Source of the DNA: CAZBUK01 sp964495085
GTDB lineage: Bacteria > Bacteroidota > Ignavibacteria > T3Sed10-11
DNA: 8,471 nucleotides
Assembly (NCBI GenBank): GCA_964495085.1
Contig: CAZBUK010000128.1
Span: 1 to 8,471, forward strand
Reading direction: 5' to 3'
Part shown: positions 7,101 through 8,471 of the stretch, piece by piece
Layout: every line of letters begins with the position of its first letter
Position numbering within the stretch: the stretch's first letter is position 1
Notes under the pieces: model-generated
What the model was told of the DNA's origin: nothing
The model's input: the letters and a program-made list of their open reading frames with translations, nothing else
Database searches by the model: none
Translations under genes and position numbers: made by a program

Positions 7101-7446
7101 CGAGGATAATAACAAAGCCTGGTCGGTTCTCCGGATGGCTTCGGCGACATCCGTCGATGATCATTATGAGCCCGGCGTACCTGCATCGTTCTCGCTGGAG
7201 CAAAATTATCCGAATCCGTTCAATCCGTCAACCACGATCCGGTTCTCCGTTCCGGAGCAAACGCAGGTAACGCTCATTGTCTACGACGTACTCGGAAGGA
7301 AGGTCGCAACGCTGGTGGACGATCGTTTGCCCGCGGGTTCATATACGCAGATCTTCGACGCGGGTCGTCTGGCAAGCGGTATGTATCTGTACCAGTTACG
7401 GGCGGGGAGTCATGTAGAGACGAAACGGTTGTTATTGTTGAAGTGA
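4162..7446 (+). CDS. Large secreted FG-GAP/VCBS-propeller protein with unassigned beta module, CARDB-like domain and T9SS tail
   Basis: 1094 residues. The signal peptide covers 1-25 (cleavage VLA|QNEN). Residues ~95-500 hold repeated strands of the FG-GAP/VCBS type: DIVAGKFTGGD (100-110), RIVKGQFTGD (164-173), DIAAGRFDGSD (229-239), VATGDFAAAG (298-307), LIAADLDRSG (361-370), VADLDGG (414-420) and LIAGNFGD (ending 496). This suggests a seven-bladed propeller. Residues ~514-860 are a module I cannot assign, marked by NAPPTHFDVF (520-529), DYDIWEYP (645-652), HEVGNILSYP (ending 699) and TWWQERYG (840-847). It contains two amphipathic beta segments (about 566-612 and 740-780). Residues ~874-990 look like a CARDB adhesion domain. 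Residues 1014-1094 are a T9SS tail. Four cysteines form two close pairs (253/259, 539/544). No enzyme motif is visible. It follows the PA-like gene after 180 bp on the same strand, so joint function is plausible but inferred. Confidence 0.88.
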   Translation: MSLPGSVRFIVVILIVLFGLFDVLAQNENPDDPLKGERDLIDESKLVLFWSDRPGSDSELHHSIFDFISFGNPAIEDSLTETSRSSIGGQFQTSGDKAKDIVAGKFTGGDIDDVVMVWEGPNRSIVMAVPGIDAGTMTWSDENVFMLKPEGTLADVVHSRRQMRIVKGQFTGDEREELLLTWWDADGTVKMEIFNLDANGLPGSPIVQHTSVALPLGVDNTVTRSGYFDIAAGRFDGSDTDMIVLATAEEVACNFGNGCWDVTAKVYRIDGSTLQFVDQAPFFSKFDNSNRWLGNIAVATGDFAAAGYDQIYVGFHVPHEGSTHRWYLQGLWLENNIIKVDPSDGDQVDGTIGSRGYPLTLIAADLDRSGRDELVYAGRVLKIFSVDSLLRFNQISGGSLGTEPNNYSRHTLIVADLDGGSAMWRENPNQLPEIAYIRNLTVSDDGGISNDGVFELNVLRYTPGQFNLQDVTTKRYDRVDISSPRVPLLIAGNFGDRGIRVGKPSYYRRTDIVQPLVIINAPPTHFDVFEESVFDVTGCYSGDCGFSATYFKEVQKTFEMSSEIRGDWQVGAGIDVGISNILGDVPVAGDLVEDVAGALGFGIDFSFDASYGEGFSKLTGGSQVIRVEQEIETLKDDVVYATIMDYDIWEYPLYVRGRFAGNMLIVLPGLKQNAWFPAKSPEGLAHRPYHEVGNILSYPRITGPEDNNRIAQSLRWDTGDRVTLGTQSSSWSISRGNQTFSETSSYTQFSMGGDLDISLPIPGVSINFNGDYSNETISTHRTSVSDLEGMVIRFGSINTSIQGSETFYSVTPYVYWDRSGALVLDYAVQPSVADIGGVPTWWQERYGLLPDLAFNLPWRNDAAKTGSPVTELRRTETKNIVINPQDVQPGEDVWISALVQNYSLLPSSDPVKVRFYAGDPDNGGIPITGTDANPDPLVEPLAARGSGKVTAAWTVPHDFVGSFIRIYAVVDPEQTVTEIHEDNNKAWSVLRMASATSVDDHYEPGVPASFSLEQNYPNPFNPSTTIRFSVPEQTQVTLIVYDVLGRKVATLVDDRLPAGSYTQIFDAGRLASGMYLYQLRAGSHVETKRLLLLK
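7201..7446 (+). repeat. T9SS sorting-tail module, copy 2
   Basis: This stretch has the same length as the tail of the upstream gene and aligns without gaps. It differs at 21 of 81 residues, mostly conservatively (I/V, S/T, D/E). The shared end [IM]YLYQLRAG-x2-VETKRL-x-LLK is particularly close, suggesting both proteins use the same secretion and attachment machinery. Confidence 0.85.
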
Positions 7447-7515
7447 GGTATGATGGAAATTTCTTTAACCCTCTCGAAGAAAGATCCGTTCAGCGGGGCA
7501 CTGAGAATATAAATG

Positions 7516-7530
7516 GTACACTGTACTTTT
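7516..7530 (+). terminator. Very weak terminator candidate
   Basis: GTAC-ACT-GTAC (7516-7526) is followed directly by TTTT. With only four stem pairs it is unlikely to terminate efficiently, but it is the only stem-plus-T-run found after the second secreted-protein gene. Confidence 0.15.
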
Positions 7531-7657
7531 ACGAATCATACCCTGTCCGGGTACGACTGAGCGGCTTGATGCCGAACGTTCTCGGATGTGTTTGTGATTA
7601 AATGATCCGTCCGCAGAGATATATCATTTGTAGCCTGGCCGATTTAGATTATACACA

Positions 7658-7671
7658 CCCTACCGGTAGGG
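7658..7671. repeat. Perfect 14-bp palindrome
   Basis: CCCTACCGGTAGGG is a perfect even palindrome in an otherwise AT-rich stretch. It could be an operator for a dimeric DNA-binding protein, or a 5-bp hairpin with a CCGG loop. No gene start lies nearby on either strand, which argues against a simple operator role. Confidence 0.4.
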
Positions 7672-7743
7672 CACTATACTCGTAAGCATCCTGTCATTGA
7701 GAGATATATAGGTCAGATATACATTTACATATCTACTACTACA

Positions 7744-7755
7744 GATTGATCAATC
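7744..7755. repeat. Perfect 12-bp palindrome
   Basis: GATTGATCAATC is self-complementary over 12 bp. No function can be assigned. Confidence 0.3.
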
Positions 7756-7906
7756 CACGGCCCCGATAGAGGTGACATTATTCTTTAATGGTACTCTGGT
7801 ACGGTATGGTAAATACATATACCCAATTAAATATTTACGGTATATATGCCGGGAAAAGGTGTGAGAACATCATTACAAAGGAGTTCTGCGATAAATTTGC
7901 ACCGTT

Positions 7907-7919
7907 ATACCGCCGGTAT
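7907..7919. repeat. 13-bp inverted repeat
   Basis: ATACCG-C-CGGTAT is perfectly symmetric around a central C. As RNA it would give a 5-bp stem with a GCC loop. It shares the CCGGTA core with the 14-bp palindrome at 7658-7671. Confidence 0.3.
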
Positions 7920-8147
7920 CCTGAAAGAACTGAGTGCCTGTCCCTTAGCAGTCGGTGGTTGGTCACGCCGTGCAAGTCCGTGAAGCGGGGATTTGTCCTG
8001 TAGAACGATGATGAAACACTTCATACTATCCCTCCGGTAAAGTTTGATTCGGAATATTTAGTAAGTGACAATGGTCTCCGATCTCAGCTCACCGGCTATT
8101 GGGTTGTATTATTTTCGTATCTCCTCGCGACACCGGATTTCACCGGT

Positions 8148-8471
8148 TCACAGAGCCCGGATCTCGCCCGTTTCACGGATTTCGATACGAACGCCGTCGA
8201 TCGATTCGGGTATAGCTGAGCGGAGCTTATCGGTAACGGTCTTCACGGAAATAATGATCCCGTGTTGTTGATCGGATGTTTTCCCGAGTCCTACTCCGAC
8301 GATACCGTCGAGAGCGAGCCACTCCTTTTCATATCTCCGCTTAACCGATGCTATTTCTTCCAGCGATGCATGCATGGCTTGTCCGTTGTGAATAACCTCT
8401 ACCGTACGTTCCCGAAAAAATTGAGAGGTCAGATGAAGCAGCTGTAAAATTGAATTATTCGCAGGTCCGTT
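8148..8471 (-). CDS. Unrecognised protein, C-terminal part, open to the right window edge
   Basis: The minus-strand frame ending in TGA at 8148-8150 is open for 107 codons to the window edge. A start at ATG 8375 would give 75 residues, but it lacks a good Shine-Dalgarno. The upstream codons read as plausible protein (…FFRERTVEVIHNGQAM), so the gene more likely begins outside the window. The C-terminal part has the pattern LDGIVGVGLGKTSDQ, then GIIISVKT, IPESIDGVRIEI and RETGEIRAL. This is a V-x-G-V-G-x-G, strand, D-G-V-x-[IV], T-G-x-I-R-A-L arrangement that I associate from memory with C-terminal segments of trypsin-like or uncharacterised small proteins. No catalytic residues are visible here and no function is assigned. 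The gene converges on the secreted-protein gene. Confidence 0.6.
   Translation of the reverse strand, partial: NGPANNSILQLLHLTSQFFRERTVEVIHNGQAMHASLEEIASVKRRYEKEWLALDGIVGVGLGKTSDQQHGIIISVKTVTDKLRSAIPESIDGVRIEIRETGEIRAL

Larger units (their letters stand above)
7447..8147. other. Gene-poor 0.7 kb between convergent genes
   Basis: I see no convincing coding sequence on either strand. The stretch is visibly richer in A/T than the flanking genes, especially 7600-7850. Both neighbours end into it, yet no hairpin with a clear T run was found. Weak stem candidates near the 3' end of the upstream gene are TTTCTT/AAGAAA (7460-7465/7477-7482), GTAC/GTAC (7516-7526, followed by TTTT) and TACCC/GGGTA (7539-7543/7549-7553). 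The part 7850-8010 is less AT-rich and has local pairing (AGAAC 7863-7867 with GTTCT 7883-7887), so a small RNA or a decayed gene cannot be excluded. Confidence 0.5.

Noticed and set aside
4162..7446. Second gene as the enzymatic A component of a binary toxin
   Set aside because: No ADP-ribosyltransferase signature or other toxin catalytic motif is visible. The domain make-up is propeller, beta module, CARDB and T9SS tail.
7788..8003. 71-codon plus-strand frame in the gap
   Set aside because: The GAGGTG motif is 13 nt from the ATG, too far for normal initiation. The sequence is rich in Cys, Trp and Tyr and matches nothing I recognise.
7955..8005. Resemblance to part of a cobalamin riboswitch or group II intron (GTGCAAGTCC, CGGGG, CTGTA)
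   Set aside because: The conserved B12-box-like core, the ordered stems and a downstream vitamin-related gene are all missing, as is any intron-encoded protein. Only short strings agree.
1..8471. tRNA, rRNA, CRISPR arrays and insertion sequences
   Set aside because: No cloverleaf with a T-loop, no rRNA segments, no regularly spaced direct repeats and no transposase or terminal inverted repeats were found by reading both strands.

Overview
The window reads as chromosomal sequence from a Gram-negative bacterium of the FCB group (Bacteroidota, Rhodothermota, Balneolota or a related lineage). Two very large secreted proteins both end in a type IX secretion system (T9SS) sorting tail with the N-Y-P-N-P-F-N-P motif, and T9SS is essentially confined to that group. 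A sigma factor of the PF07638-type 'ECF' class, common in Rhodothermota and Planctomycetota, is also present. Clear Shine-Dalgarno sequences (GGGAGG, GAGGA) precede the genes, which fits Rhodothermota/Balneolota-like lineages better than classical Bacteroidia. The lineage assignment is inference.

Layout. (a) 1-548, minus strand: an ECF-type sigma factor lacking only its last few residues at the window edge. (b) 549-798: a divergent intergenic region with a candidate promoter for each direction. (c) 799-3981, plus strand: a 1060-residue secreted protein. Its N-terminal ~400 residues look like the calcium-binding and pore-forming domains of anthrax protective antigen (PA) and clostridial binary-toxin B components. 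These are followed by a short cysteine-bracketed segment, an Asp-box (BNR/YCF48-like) beta-propeller and a T9SS tail. (d) 3982-4161: an intergenic region that can fold into hairpins. (e) 4162-7446, plus strand: a 1094-residue secreted protein with an FG-GAP/VCBS-like propeller, a large unassigned module containing two amphipathic beta segments, a CARDB-like domain and a T9SS tail 74% identical to the first. (f) 7447-8147: about 700 bp with no convincing gene, AT-rich, with several short perfect palindromes. (g) 8148-8471, minus strand: the C-terminal part of an unrecognised protein that stays open to the right edge.

The standout is (c). A PA-like pore module sits in a T9SS-exported protein that lacks the PA14/furin-activated N-terminal domain. 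It carries a propeller where PA has its domain 4, and has glycine where PA has its Phe427 clamp. The adjacent large protein could be a partner or a second membrane-active factor. No recognisable enzymatic 'A' component is in the window. The two big genes probably form one surface/secreted module, either co-transcribed or with a structured leader between them. The divergent sigma factor is a possible but unproven regulator.
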